Shown here: positions 45,261-55,765 of the stretch, one piece after another
Numbering within the stretch: the first letter of the stretch is position 1
How the letters are laid out: the number at the start of each line of letters is the position of its first letter
Assembly: GCA_017590115.1 (NCBI GenBank)
Contig: JAGGNK010007115.1
Span: 1,907,967-1,971,966, forward strand
Origin: Montifringilla adamsi
Lineage: Eukaryota; Chordata; Aves; Passeriformes; Passeridae
Length of the DNA stretch: 64,000 nucleotides
Reading direction: 5' to 3'
Notes under the pieces: model-generated
What the model saw: only the letters and a program-made list of their open reading frames with translations
Told to the model about the DNA's origin: nothing
Database searches by the model: none
Translations under genes and position numbers: made by a program

Positions 45261-47837
45261 TGGGAATGGGGCTGGCTCAGGGAGCAGCCACTGGGCCTTG
45301 CTGGTGTTACTGGGGAGGAGCTGCTGGGATGATGGATTTTAGATGGGAAAAAGGAGCTTTTTTTGGGTGATTTGTAGAGTGATTGAACTCATTTGTGTGA
45401 CAGCACCTGATAGGCACAGATATATGGGAATTGTGGTGAAGGAAATCCCATCTCCAGCAGCATTTTTATCCCAGATTCCCCCCCTCAGGATGAGGTCCTG
45501 TCCTGCTCAGATCCACCTGGATCAGGCCCTCAGTGGGATGTGCATCCCTCTTTTCCATCTGGCTTTTCCTGGAGCTGTTCTCCAGCTGCAAACCTGGAAT
45601 TTTGGGTTAGAAACTCCACAGCTGAACCTCGTGTGGCCTGGAAATCTGCTGGCTCCTTTCCCTCACCTCCAAAGCGACGGCCAGGGCTCCTTCCTTTCTT
45701 CCAGCTGCACCTTGAGATGGTTTTTGGGATTTATTTTTGGGGATATTCCAGTTGGAGGCTGACGGAAGAGAGCACAGGGAGAAACCCAGGCTGGTGGGAG
45801 CTTTTCCTGGTGGGGCCACCCAGGACAGCTCCTGGGTCACAGATGGCTGCAAAAGTCACTTCCAGGGATTTTCCCCTCTTCCCGCTTTGACATCCTGATC
45901 CATTTGGAGGTGGGATTCCAGTTCCTGGCTGGGTGGGAGAGAATTCCAGGGGGTCTCTGCATGAGGAGGCTGCCAGAGGCACTGAATGGGGTGTTCTCCG
46001 TGGGATTTGGGGATATCCAGGGAGCCACAGTGCTGCTGGTGGAATATTTTCAGGCTGTGGAACAGAGGGATGGGGAGTCCATGGATTTGTCCTGGTGACA
46101 GATTAAATGATTAAATCCAGGATTTAAATCCACCAGGTGTGATCCATGCACAGCCGGACTGGAGGATCCTGGTTGGATGTTCCATATCCTGTAACCTCCA
46201 GAGCTTTGGGATAAAACCATCCCAAATCCTCATTTTCCCTAAATTAATTCATCCTTCATCCACTTGGAACCTGCCACAGATTCAGCTCCAGCAGGGAACC
46301 CAGGGATTCACAGCTGCCACTGTGGATTTCTCCCCAAATTCCTGCAACCACTCCTGGGAGGAGGTTCAGGACCAATTCCCTGGTTTTGGGGTAGACTGGA
46401 CGTGGGATCTGTTGTTATCTCAGATATCCCTGCTGCATCTGCCTGTGCCTCATTTCCTCTGGCATTTGGGGGCCGTGTTTGTCATCCTGGCAGAGCTGGG
46501 ATAAAAGGGAATAAATCCAGAGGGAGGAGAAGCACAGGGAGAGGATGAAAGAGCGTTTGGGGTGAGGAGCAGGGAAAGGCATTACTCACACAGAGAATTA
46601 AAGATCAGGAGCCTGTCTGGGATCCCACAGCAGCCTGGGAATCCCCAGGATAGAAACAACATCTCTGGGATGTGTGGGAATGTGTTTATGTTGGGATTGT
46701 GCTGCTGCAGCTCAGGGATGTGTCACAGCTCCTGGGCGGATTCACCATCCCAAATTCAGCCTGAGAAAAGGAGGGAGAACCTGGGAATCCCTGGGAAATA
46801 TTTATCCAGGAATCCAAACCTCCAGCAGGGACAGAAGTGGGTTTTTTGTGACCAGGAACAACCACCCAGGCAGGAATTCCAGGAGGTTCAGCTCCAGCAG
46901 CTCCTTAGAAATTCCTTTTCTCAGTGGTGTCCTGGTGGAAGATTTGTGGGACCCCACACTGGGGGCACCCCATGCCCAGTGCTGCAGGTTCTGGTCCCTT
47001 TGGGGGCTGAGGATTGGAGTTCAGTACCTCTGGGATTCCTTGGAGCTTCAGTGGGATGTGTCCAGTTCTTTCCATTCACCAGCTAACCCAAGATGGGAAA
47101 ACAGGATGGAAAAAATGAGATTTCCATCCCACCTGGATTTATCAGGGGATATTCAAGCACTCAGCATAAATATGAAGGGTTTGGGGAGGGTGAAAACCCC
47201 AAAGAGCTGTGCTGGGATGATCCCAGGTGTCACCTCTGTCCCCAAAATGTGGCACAGGGACCCTCCATCCCCTGCCCAATCCCAGCTCACTCCATCCTTG
47301 AGGTCCTTCTTGAGCTCATGGGAATTTGGGCAATTCCTGTGTTACCAAGTCAAAAATCACAGCTGAGAATAAAGCTTGGCTTAATTTTGAGCTCGTTTAA
47401 ATGTCAGCCCAAACTGCCTCTGGAATCAAAGCTGCTTCAATTATCCTGAAGAAATAATTGCCTCTGTTCCTCAGGAGAATGTGCCAGGGATCCCAAGTGG
47501 AGCATGGAGGGTTTGACTGGGGATTTGAGTTTGTTTTTCCCTCTTTTTGTCACTATTGCAGTCAGGGAAAAAAATAAATCGAGCTCAAACCCTCTTTGGT
47601 GTCCCAGAGATGCTCTCTTTGAACAGAGAGGTCAGTCCATGGGATTGCAGGATGAGATAGGTGTAGCCTGGCAGGGATGGATGCTGCTCATGCAAATCCA
47701 TCCCAGGATTCTGGTTCTTTGGGAATGGCTCTGGAATTTTCCCAGCTGAATTAAAATCAAAATGAAAAAAAAAAAATAAATCCCAGGATCCTCCTTCTGC
47801 CCCCATGGAGAGGGCAGATCATGAGGAATTCCAGGGT

Positions 47838-47965
47838 TGTAGGATCATAGGAATGTTATGGATGGAAAAATCCTAGAAATCAGAATCCTGCAATCTCCTG
47901 GGCTGGAAGGATCCAACTCCTGGCCCTGCACAGACACCCCAAGACCCAGATGTGTCCTGAGGGTG
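47838..47965 (-). mobile_element. CR1 LINE fragment, older subfamily
   Basis: 'ggatcataggaatgttatgg', 'gggctggaaggatccaactc' and 'ctggccctgcacagacaccc' follow the reversed 3' end of an older CR1 type, diverged and incomplete. Confidence 0.65.
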
Positions 47966-48570
47966 CTCAGGCAGGGAAAAGAAAGCTGAAAAGCTCCAAA
48001 ATCCCTTTTTTTCTTTTGTCCTTTGTCACCTCTTTTAGCCACACTCGCTCCCAGGCCCAGCCCAGCTCGGGAGCTGTGCTGATCTCTGCACATCCAGAGC
48101 CAGGGAAAAGCTGGGAAAAGAGCTCCTGGAGCATGACAGGGCCCGGAGCTGGTCCTGCACGAGCCCTGGAAGCTGGGAGCGCCATTCCCGGGGTGAAAAG
48201 GGCATTCCCTGTCTGGATCCGGCTTTGGGAGGGATTTGTCTCCTGCAGCCCAGCACGTGGCTGGAGCAGATGTTGGGCTCAGTGCATCAGGAACGTGGGG
48301 CTGCTGTGGATCCAGCTCCAGCCCGGGGCTGGGAATGCTGCCAGCTCCCCCTTGCCGCTGCCCCTTCCCGAAATTTGGGGCCAGGCAGTGCCTGCTTGGC
48401 CTTCTCCTGAATTGCAGCTGTAAAAACCCATGATTTTTTTCTCTGTTGGGTAATCTCAGGAAGGATCATTGGGAATGGCACGGGGTAAATCCATCTGTCC
48501 CTGGGGGTGTGTGTGCCAGGAGCTGGCCCTGGGGTGGCTGGGTGGGCACTGGGAGCTGTGCCCTGGACAT

Positions 48571-49245
48571 TCCCTGGGGAGCAGAGGGGGAAAATCCCTG
48601 GGGAGCAGAGGGGAAAAATCCCTGGGAGCAGAGGGGGAAAATCCCTGGGAGCAGAGGGGGAATATCCCTGGGAGCAGAGGGAAAATATCCCTGGGGAGCA
48701 GAGGGGGACAATCCCTGGGGAGCAGAGGGGGAAAATCCCTGGGGAGCAGAGGGGAAAAATCCCTGGGAGCAGAGGGGAAAAATCCCTGGAACAGGGAGAT
48801 AAATCCCTGGGAGCAGAGGGAAAATATCCCTGGGAACAGAGGGGGAAAAATCCCAGAGGAGCAAAGGGGAAAAATCCCTGGGAACAGAGGGGGAAAATCC
48901 ATGGAACGGAGGGGAAAAAATCCCTGGAGAGCACATGGAAAAAATCCCTGGGAACAGAGGGGGAAAATCCGTGGAACAGAGGGAAAAAAATCCCTGGGAG
49001 CAGAGGGGGAAAAATCCCTGGAACGGGGGGATAAATCCCTGGGAGCAGAGGGAAAACATCCCTGGGAACAGAGGGGGAAAAATCCCTGGGGAGCAAAGGG
49101 GAAAAGTCCCTGGGAACAGAGGGGGAAAATCCGTGGAACGCAGGGAAAAAATCCCTGGAGAGCACATGGAAAAAATCCCTGGGAACAGAGGGGAAAAATC
49201 CCTGGAACGGGGGGATAAATCCCTGGGAGCAGAGGGAAAACATCC
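48571..49245. repeat. Large ~22-bp purine-rich minisatellite (about 30 copies)
   Basis: Units of the form 'tccctgggagcagaggggga' plus aaa, 20-25 bp long, run for almost 700 bp. Variants have gaacag, gaacgg or gagcacatgg, and higher-order blocks appear to repeat (48,780-49,000 resembles 49,010-49,230). The + strand is G/A-rich. Open frames of 233-318 codons on both strands (for example 48,287-49,243 minus, 48,469-49,218 plus) are products of the array, not genes. Confidence 0.97.
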
Positions 49246-49611
49246 GTCAGGAGCAGGAGCTGCTCAGGTTGGGTTCGTGCCCAGGTTAAGAACAAAGGCC
49301 GAGAGAGAATCCCAGAATTATTCAGGAAAAACTCTCTGAGATGGAATCAACCCAGCACTGGCAAGGCCACCGGTGACCCCCAAAGCCACCAAATGTCACC
49401 CAGGCAGTGACAGCTCAGCTCAAGGGGCACGGGATCAAATCCAGGAGCTGCCAGAGCTCGGGGCTGAGCAGGAATGAATTCCTGCTCCAGACAAACCCCG
49501 GGAGCAGCCCTGGGTTGGATTTGATGAACATTTCCTGGGAATTCCACACGTCCTGCCTGGGGGGGAGCGTGGCTCTGCTGACCCTGCCTCCAAAATCCCA
49601 ATTCCTGGAAA

Positions 49612-49930
49612 GATTGGCATTATTATTGTCCCTTGTTTTGCTCCTTGTCACCTTTTCCGGCCACACTCATTCCCAGGGACGTCTCATCCCCAGCTCGGGC
49701 TGTCCTCAGCAGTTTTGGCACCAGGTGACATTTGGCTCTGCCGTGTGCTGACCCTGGGGACAGCAAGGTGACAATTTTGGGACCAGGTGACATTTGGCTC
49801 TGCCGTGTGCTGACCCTGCTTCCAAAACCCCATTTTCTTCAACGACTGGCATTATTGTTGTCCCTTTTTTTGCCCCTTGTCACCTCTTTTAGCCACACTC
49901 ATTCCCAAGGCCAGCCCAGCTCGGGCTGCT
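49612..49930. repeat. Duplicated ~230-bp segment, with a third copy at 48,015
   Basis: The block 'ggcattattattgtccc', 'cttgtcacc', 'gccacactcattccca' and 'cccagctcgggctg' occurs at about 49,616-49,700 and 49,849-49,930. Its second half also occurs at about 48,015-48,075 ('gtcacctcttttagccacac'). Between the copies, 'ccaggtgacatttggctctg' plus ccgtgtgctgaccctg occurs twice (49,722 and 49,784). Confidence 0.85.
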
Positions 49931-49937
49931 TGGAACA

Positions 49938-50175
49938 GCAGGGTGGCAATTTGGGGACCAGGCTGTGCTTGGGGACAGCAGGGTGGCAATTTGGGGACCA
50001 GGCTGTGCTTGGGACAGTAGGGTGGCAATTTGGGGACCAGGTTGTGCTTGGGACAGCAGAGTGGCAATTTGGGGACGGCAAATATAATAAAGGAATATCC
50101 AGAAATTGCTGTGGACCAGGTTGTGCTTGGGACAGCAGAGTGGCAATTTGGGGACCAGGCTGTGCTTGGGACACC
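49938..50175. repeat. 39-bp minisatellite with a 37-bp insert
   Basis: The unit 'ggggaccaggctgtgcttgg' plus gacagcagggtggcaattt repeats about five times. The fourth and fifth units are split by 50,076-50,112, a foreign insert beginning cggcaaatataataaaggaa. Confidence 0.93.
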
Positions 50176-51327
50176 TTTTCTGCCCCTTTTCTCCCCCTTT
50201 TTTATCTCTTTTTTAATTTCTTTCCCCTTTCCTTTTTCCCTTCCCTCTTCTCACATTCCCCACCCAATCCCACTGCTCTCGGAGGAGCAGGACATCCCTG
50301 GAACGCTCTGGAATTCCCAGGATTTTGTTTGTATTCCGTGCATTACTCACATCTCAAACCACCCAAACTGAAACTTCCCTTGGCAGCTCCTCCCGTAAAC
50401 ATTTGGTTTTTCTTGGAACCAAACTGGGATTTAGGGCTTTGGGATTTTCCTCAGCCTCGGGACAGATCCATAATAACCAGGATCCCGCCAAATCCCAGGG
50501 GTTAAAATCATGGGTTAAGTCTCCAAAATCCCCTGAGTGGCTTAAAAATAATAAGATTATGGGAAAACAGTGCCATGATCTTGCTTCTGTTCAGTTCCTG
50601 GGTGTCAGGCCCGTGGCTCCAGCCTCTCTCCCACATGGAATAAAAATTGGGATTAGGAATTTTTCAATGGAGCTGTTCCCTCTGGAGCACCTGGGGATTT
50701 GGGAATTGTGTCCTTCATTCCAAGCATGGGATGAAAGCCGTGGATTTGTCACAGTGGTGATGCCATCCCAATTTATTTTTTTTTTCCTGTGTTTATTACC
50801 GGAATATTTGTAGGATTTGGGAGAGGAATGGTGGAGATCCGTAATAACCAGGAGGCTGCCAAATCCCGGTGGATTTGGCAGTGGAAAACAGCAGCTTAAA
50901 ATCCACTGAGTGGCTTAAAAATAATAATAATGTGGGAACATAAATTCCATAAATCCCACATGAAACTGGCAGGGAGCATCAGGAGAGATTCCCTGGGAGT
51001 GCCAGGAATGGAGCCAACATTTGGGGGCAGAGCCTGGGTTTTGTGCTGCCACTTTTAAACTCGGGACTAAATTTCCATCTAAGAGCTGCTGTGGATCCCT
51101 CAAAGAAACTGGGAGCCCCTTCCCAAAGGGAATCAATCTGGGAATTTGAAATCTGGGAATCTGAGCGTGGCCCAGGTGTTCTGAGATGTCTTTTCCCTGG
51201 AATTTCTGCCAGAGGAAGAAATATTGAGCAATCCCTTTGGGCTCCTCTCTGCCCCCAGCGCGGATCCCCCTTGGCTCTTTCCCTTCCCAAGGATTTGGGA
51301 AGTTTTGCCCGCCCTTCCCGAGCCGCC

Positions 51328-51341
51328 GTTGCCATGGCAAC
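51328..51341. promoter_or_regulatory. Perfect RFX X-box palindrome
   Basis: gttgccatggcaac is a 14-bp perfect palindrome and an exact RFX X-box. It lies in a locally GC-rich, CpG-containing patch (51,305-51,350). Occupancy is unknown. Confidence 0.5.
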
Positions 51342-52887
51342 TGCCGAGACCCCTCTTTTAGGGGATTTGCCGGGAGGATCCCGAGGAATTTGTGCCATCC
51401 CTCACCTTCCCTTACTGCCCTGCTGGAAAAGCGCTCCGGGAACATCCCCAAGGACGTTCTGTGGGAATTCCCTCTCCAGTCCTTGCTCTTTGTGCTGCTC
51501 CAGGACTTTTTTTTCCTCCTCTGCGGGTTTTCCCCTCCTACCAGAATTGGATTTTTCATTCCTGATGGATGTTCCGATGGGGCTCTGCAGGACGCTGGGA
51601 ATGTGATCCCTAATCCCACCCTGCCAAGCAGCATCACCCCCCACCCCACCCCAGGGGATTTTTTGGGATATCTCCACGGGGCTGCTGGAGCCTGGATGGC
51701 TTTGGGAGGCTCTGGAAAAGCAGGAAATCGGGTTCAATCCCAGTTTTTGGGGCTCCAGGGGTAAGGAAGGGGCAGTGAACAGAAATTCATTTCAATTTCT
51801 CCCAGGAGGGATCTCAGCCCCATCAGGGCAGAGCTCTGGGAATAATCCCACTCTCCAATGAGGGATTTTCCTGGCACTAATCCCATGGGAATGAAATAGG
51901 GCAGGAGCCAGAGGGGCAGGAGAGGAATTTGGGCTGGAGAGGCTGAGGGAGGACAGGAACACCCCTGGGAATCCTGAGCAGGAACTTCTTCTCTCCCCTT
52001 TTCCATTCTTCATCCCAAGCAAAACTCTTTTTTCCCCTTTTTTTCCCTCCCCCTCTTTGTTCCCCCCTCTTTTTCCCCCCTTTTCCTTCCCTCTCCAAAC
52101 ATCCATGAGCACAAAGCTCTGGCAGAGCCTTCCTTTTTCTCTTGGGAAATCCAAACATCTCTGCCATCCTGAAACCCCCCAAATTCCAGCTTTGGGGTCG
52201 CAGGGATGGGGACAGCAGTGGCTCTGCCTGCATTTAAGGAATTAAGGACCTGATTTCAGCTCCAGGGACAATTCTTCTCCTGCTGGTGATTATTTAGCCA
52301 TAAAAAGCACTTTTAGATCAGTTAGGAGACGGAAAAAAGGGAATTTTTGGGGATGGGATGAGCAGAGCACCTGATCAAAGGTCCAGGGAGCTCCACAGAG
52401 CCTTTGAACAGTTCCAAATCCACAGGCTGTGATTTTTGGGACTTTAAAGGAGGAAAAAAAAAATCGGCAAATATAATAAAGGAAACTTATGCAACTGCAG
52501 GCACAGGAGCCCTGTTTATAGGGAATTTCACATGGATCCCAGCACTCCATGGAATATTGGGAATGGGATCTGGCTGTGGTTGGGGGTTTTGGGCAGGATT
52601 TGGCTCTGTGGATTATCCCTGGGCTTCCAGTTAGGGAAAAGCATCCAAACAGCTCCTAAAGATGGGAAAAAACAGGAAGAAATCGTGGAAGGGAAGGAGA
52701 AATTAAACTAACATTGGAATTTCAGCGATGGAAAAATCCCATCAGGAGCTTCTCCTGCTTCATTGCCAGGGTGACTGGGATTTTATTTCATTTATTTCTC
52801 GGGTTTCCTACATTTATTTCCATTTTGGATGAGTGGGTTTCCAAGCCTGCCCTGTTGGTTCCCAGCTCCGAGGTGTTCCCAGGTCTG

Positions 52888-52945
52888 AATTAAATTTTAT
52901 TTAATTAAATAAATTTTTTAATTAAATTAAATTAAATTTCCAATT
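52888..52945. repeat. AT-rich (attaa)n-type simple repeat
   Basis: Alternating ttaaat/aattaa words with no G or C over most of the tract. Confidence 0.85.
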
Positions 52946-53379
52946 AAAACCCCTCTAAAATAAGAACTGGGTTTTTGGGATGAGGTTTTAGGGAGCTGCA
53001 AGATTTAACCCCACTGATTTTTGCCTTTTTTTAAAATCTGGATGAATAAGAATGTGCAAAACCAGTTTGAGACCGAAGCTCTGATCTGCTGCAATAAATT
53101 TTATCCTGAACAGATAAAATCCCTGATAAAATATTCCTAAGGAACAAACATGGAAGGGTTTTTTTTATCCAGAAATTGCTGTTATCAGAAATAATTCAAT
53201 GTCTGTGCCTCTCTCTGCCTCCCCCAGGTGAGGGTTTGGAAGCACAAAGGTTTATTCACATCCAGATGTTTCCAATTATTTTCCCTAGAAACAGTTCTCT
53301 CGTTCCTGCTTAATTTGTGGAATTATTCCATCTTTTTGTGGGATTTTTAATTGTCCTGCCAGCAGCAAACAGCAACTTT

Positions 53380-53460
53380 GGGCCTATTTCGCGCTGATGC
53401 AAATCACCACTTCCTGCTTAGACCAATTAATTATCGGTTAATTGAGCACCGGCGGATCCT
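53380..53460. promoter_or_regulatory. Candidate enhancer: POU octamer plus homeodomain sites
   Basis: An exact POU octamer atgcaaat (53,397-53,404) is followed by ccaattaattatcggttaat (53,422-53,441), which holds paired TAAT cores. The patch lacks repeats and the ggaat style, as conserved enhancers often do. It lies about 1 kb upstream of exon 3. Function is inferred. Confidence 0.35.
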
Positions 53461-53629
53461 GTAAGGAATATGAGGGGATTTTGGAGAGTGGAGACATCCA
53501 GCTGGGAGCCCTTTCCTTCTTTTTCATGTCCTCTGGATCCTGAACCCCAACATTCCCACCCTTGGCCCCACCAGCTTGGCTCTGTTTTTGTTTTTGTCCA
53601 TTGGGATGTGAAATTTGTCCTTCCTTGAG

Positions 53630-54230
53630 ATGTGGGAATGGGGTTGGAATGGGAGGACCTCACTCCCATCAGGATGTGGATCTCAGAGTGGAATCCATGC
53701 CTTCTAGAGATGTGGGAATGGGGTTGGAATGGGAGAACATAATTCCCATCAGGATGTGGATCTGAGAGTGGAATCTGTCATTCCTTGAGATGTGGGAATG
53801 GGGTTGGAATGAGAGGACCTCATTCCCATCAGGATGTGGATCTCAGAGTGGAATCCATGCCTTCTAGAGATGTGGGAATGGGGTTGGAATGGGAGAACAT
53901 AATTCCCATCAGGATGTGGCTCTCAGAGTGGAATCTGTCATTCCTTGAGATGTGGGAATGGGGTTGGAATGGGAGAACATAATTCCCATCAGGATGTGGC
54001 TCTCAGAGTGGAATATGTTGTCCCTTGAGTTTTGGGAATGGGGTTGGAATGGAAGAACCTCATTCCCACCAGGATATGGATCTCAGAGTGGAATCTGTCA
54101 TCCTTGAATGAATCCTTGAGATGTGGGAATAGGGTTGGAATGGGAACACATAATTCCCATCTCAGAGTGGAATCTGTCCCTCCTGGAGATGTGGGAATGG
54201 GGTTGGAATGACAGAACCTCATTCCCACAG
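53630..54230. repeat. 80-bp minisatellite (7-8 copies)
   Basis: Copies start at 53,630, 53,710, 53,790, 53,870, 53,950, 54,030, then about 54,119 and 54,189. Each begins 'gatgtgggaatggggttgga' and contains aggatgtggatctcagagtg. Two unit types (ending ccatgccttctaga or ctgtcattccttga) alternate in the first part, giving a 160-bp higher-order period. The last two copies are shortened. The array ends about 185 bp before the U12 acceptor. Confidence 0.96.
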
Positions 54231-54398
54231 CTCCAGAGGGAATCAAGGAGAGCAGGGCTGGCGCAAGGAGCTGGGCACTGTTCTGTGGTGCCCTGGAGTT
54301 GCTCTCTTGCTGTGGGGGGCTTTGGAGCTGGGATTAGCCCGGGAGAAGGGTTTGGATGGGAGGAGGGTTTGGATGTGTCCCTTTCTGAGGCCGTGCTG

Positions 54399-54416
54399 TC
54401 CTTAACCCGGTGCCAC
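54399..54416 (+). promoter_or_regulatory. CACNA1H: U12 branch point and AC 3' splice site
   Basis: tccttaac at 54,399-54,406 is an exact minor-spliceosome branch-point consensus. The AC that ends the intron (54,415-54,416, in tgccac) is ten bases after the element, within the short spacing that U12 introns require. There is no strong polypyrimidine tract, as expected for this class. Together with the atatccttt donor at 9,244 this defines a 45,173-bp AT-AC intron. Confidence 0.93.
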
Positions 54417-54528
54417 CTGGTTCGAGCACGTGAGCATGCTGGTGATCCTGCTCAACTGCGTCACCCTGGGCATGTTCCAGCCCTGCGAGGACGTGGAGTG
54501 CCAGTCGGAGCGCTGCACCATCCTGGAG
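54417..54528 (+). CDS. CACNA1H: CACNA1H exon: segment IS1 and S1-S2 loop
   Basis: The first base completes Pro97, then 37 codons encode residues 98-134. [20 protein letters not shown] (98-117) is the first transmembrane segment of repeat I, followed by an extracellular loop with Cys120, Cys125 and Cys130, the cysteine-rich S1-S2 pattern of T-type channels. The exon ends after Glu134 (ctggag) at a canonical donor gtgagg, phase 0. Length is 112 bp. FEHVSM and CEDVEC match Cav3.2 more closely than my recollection of Cav3.1 or Cav3.3. Confidence 0.96.
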
Positions 54529-54732
54529 GTGAGGACCCCGCGGCCCCAGATCCCTGGGATTTGTGGGATGCAGGGGTGGGGTGGCTGCTCTGGGAGATGG
54601 GAGCCCCATCGTGTTCCTTTTCCCCTGGAGGAGCTTTCCCACAGGGATGGGTTTTCCACGAAGCCTGGCCTGTGTGGGATCTGCTTGCGGTGAGCCTAAA
54701 GGCTGATTTGGATCTGTCCCAGCCAGATCCTG

Positions 54733-55210
54733 TCCCTCCATCCTTAACAAGGGCTCAGAAGTGGGAAGGCAGATCCCACTGGATTCCTTGGACACCACAA
54801 AACTCATGGACTCCCATCCCTGGAAATGTCCCAGGCCAGGCTGGACAAGGCTGGGAGCACCGATGGAAAGTGTCCCCCTGGCAGGGTGGCACTGGATGAG
54901 CTTTAAGGTTCTTTCCAACCCAAACCATTCCAGGATTCCATGGGGGGAATCTCCCTCCCTCTGTTGGCCTTTCCCTCCATCCTTAACAAGGGCTCAGAAG
55001 TGGGAAGGCAGATCCCACTGGATTCCTTGGACACCACAAAACTCATGGACTCCCATCCCTGGAAATGTCCCAGGCCAGGCTGGACAAGGCTGGGAGCACC
55101 GATGGAAAGTGTCCCCCTGGCAGGGTGGCACTGGATGAGCTTTAAGGTTCTTTCCAACCCAAACCATTCCAGGATTCCATGGGGGGAATCTCCCTCCCTC
55201 TGTTGGCTCC
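54733..55210. repeat. Tandem duplication of 239 bp, no differences seen
   Basis: The segment 54,733-54,971 is repeated directly at 54,972-55,210, and I see no differences over nearly the whole length (the last few bases diverge). Each copy carries a forward CR1 3' end ('ggccaggctggacaaggctg' to 'ctttccaacccaaaccattc'). The lack of divergence implies a very recent duplication, a polymorphic copy number, or an assembly artefact. It lies inside the 1,763-bp intron between the IS1 and IS2 exons. Confidence 0.95.
54815..54942 (+). mobile_element. CR1 LINE 3' end (first duplicate; second at 55,054-55,181)
   Basis: 'ggaaatgtcccaggccaggc' through 'ggcactggatgagctttaag' to 'ctttccaacccaaaccattc' is the forward CR1 end. 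The second copy is part of the tandem duplication, not a new insertion. Confidence 0.85.
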
Positions 55211-55639
55211 ATCCCAGCCAGCTCCTGCTGGGATTGCTCTGTGCCATGTGGCACCAGGGCTGCCTTTGCCACTCCATTCCCTTCTCCACGAGGAAACAGC
55301 ACGGGGTGAGCCCATCCCTGCTCTCCTCAGCATGCCAGGAGAAGTAATTTGGGAATTCTCCCCCATCCAGAGCCCCCAGCCCCAAGCTCAGGGGACATCA
55401 GGCCTGTCCCCTTGTCCCTCCTGGTGTCCCCTCGCTGCCATCTGCCCGCTGGAGCAGCTTTGGAAGCACATCCCAGGGCATCTGCTGTGTGGGCAGCTCC
55501 TTGGCTCCCTGCACATTCCTCAGGCTGGGAATTACTTCCCTCATTCCCAACCCCAAATCACTGACCTGCTCAGCTCCTCTGGATCCCACATCCCTTGGAG
55601 TGTCCCAGCCAAACAGGAAGGTCACTGGGATCCTCCATG

Positions 55640-55765
55640 GAATCCCAAACTGCTTGGAAGGGACCTTAAAGCTCATCCAGTTCCATCCCTATCCATGCCT
55701 TCCCTATCCCAGGTTGCTCCAAGCCCTGTCCAACCTGGCCTTGGAAATTTCCTGACAGGTTTTAG
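55640..55765 (-). mobile_element. CR1 LINE fragment
   Basis: Reversed CR1: 'cttggaagggaccttaaagc', 'tcatccagttccatccctat', 'ttgctccaagccctgtccaa' and 'cctggccttggaaatttcct'. Confidence 0.85.

Larger units (their letters stand above)
42830..47830. other. CACNA1H: Giant intron: no gene seen; one dispersed repeat pair
   Basis: No coding gene recognised. A segment of about 79 bp at 43,502-43,580 recurs at 45,183-45,260. A short ~26-bp tandem (aatccca plus tttttgggggg) lies at 45,105-45,185. Frames at 42,916-43,608 (minus) and 46,674-47,366 (plus) have no domain signature. Confidence 0.45.
50180..53600. other. CACNA1H: Giant intron, distal part: no gene seen
   Basis: No coding gene. Segments at about 50,464-50,560 and 50,840-50,935 are diverged copies (shared 'ataaccagga', 'ccaaatccc', 'gagtggcttaaaaataataa'). 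A perfect RFX X-box lies at 51,328-51,341 and an AT simple repeat at 52,888-52,945. A POU/homeodomain-rich patch is at 53,380-53,460. Frames at 50,915-51,649 (minus) and 51,043-51,606 (plus) have no known domain. Confidence 0.45.

Noticed and set aside
48287..49295. Long frames on both strands (up to 318 codons) suggesting a repetitive Pro/Phe- or Gly/Lys-rich protein
   Set aside because: They coincide with the 22-bp minisatellite and exist in several frames at once on both strands. That is a property of a repeat lacking stop words, not of a gene.
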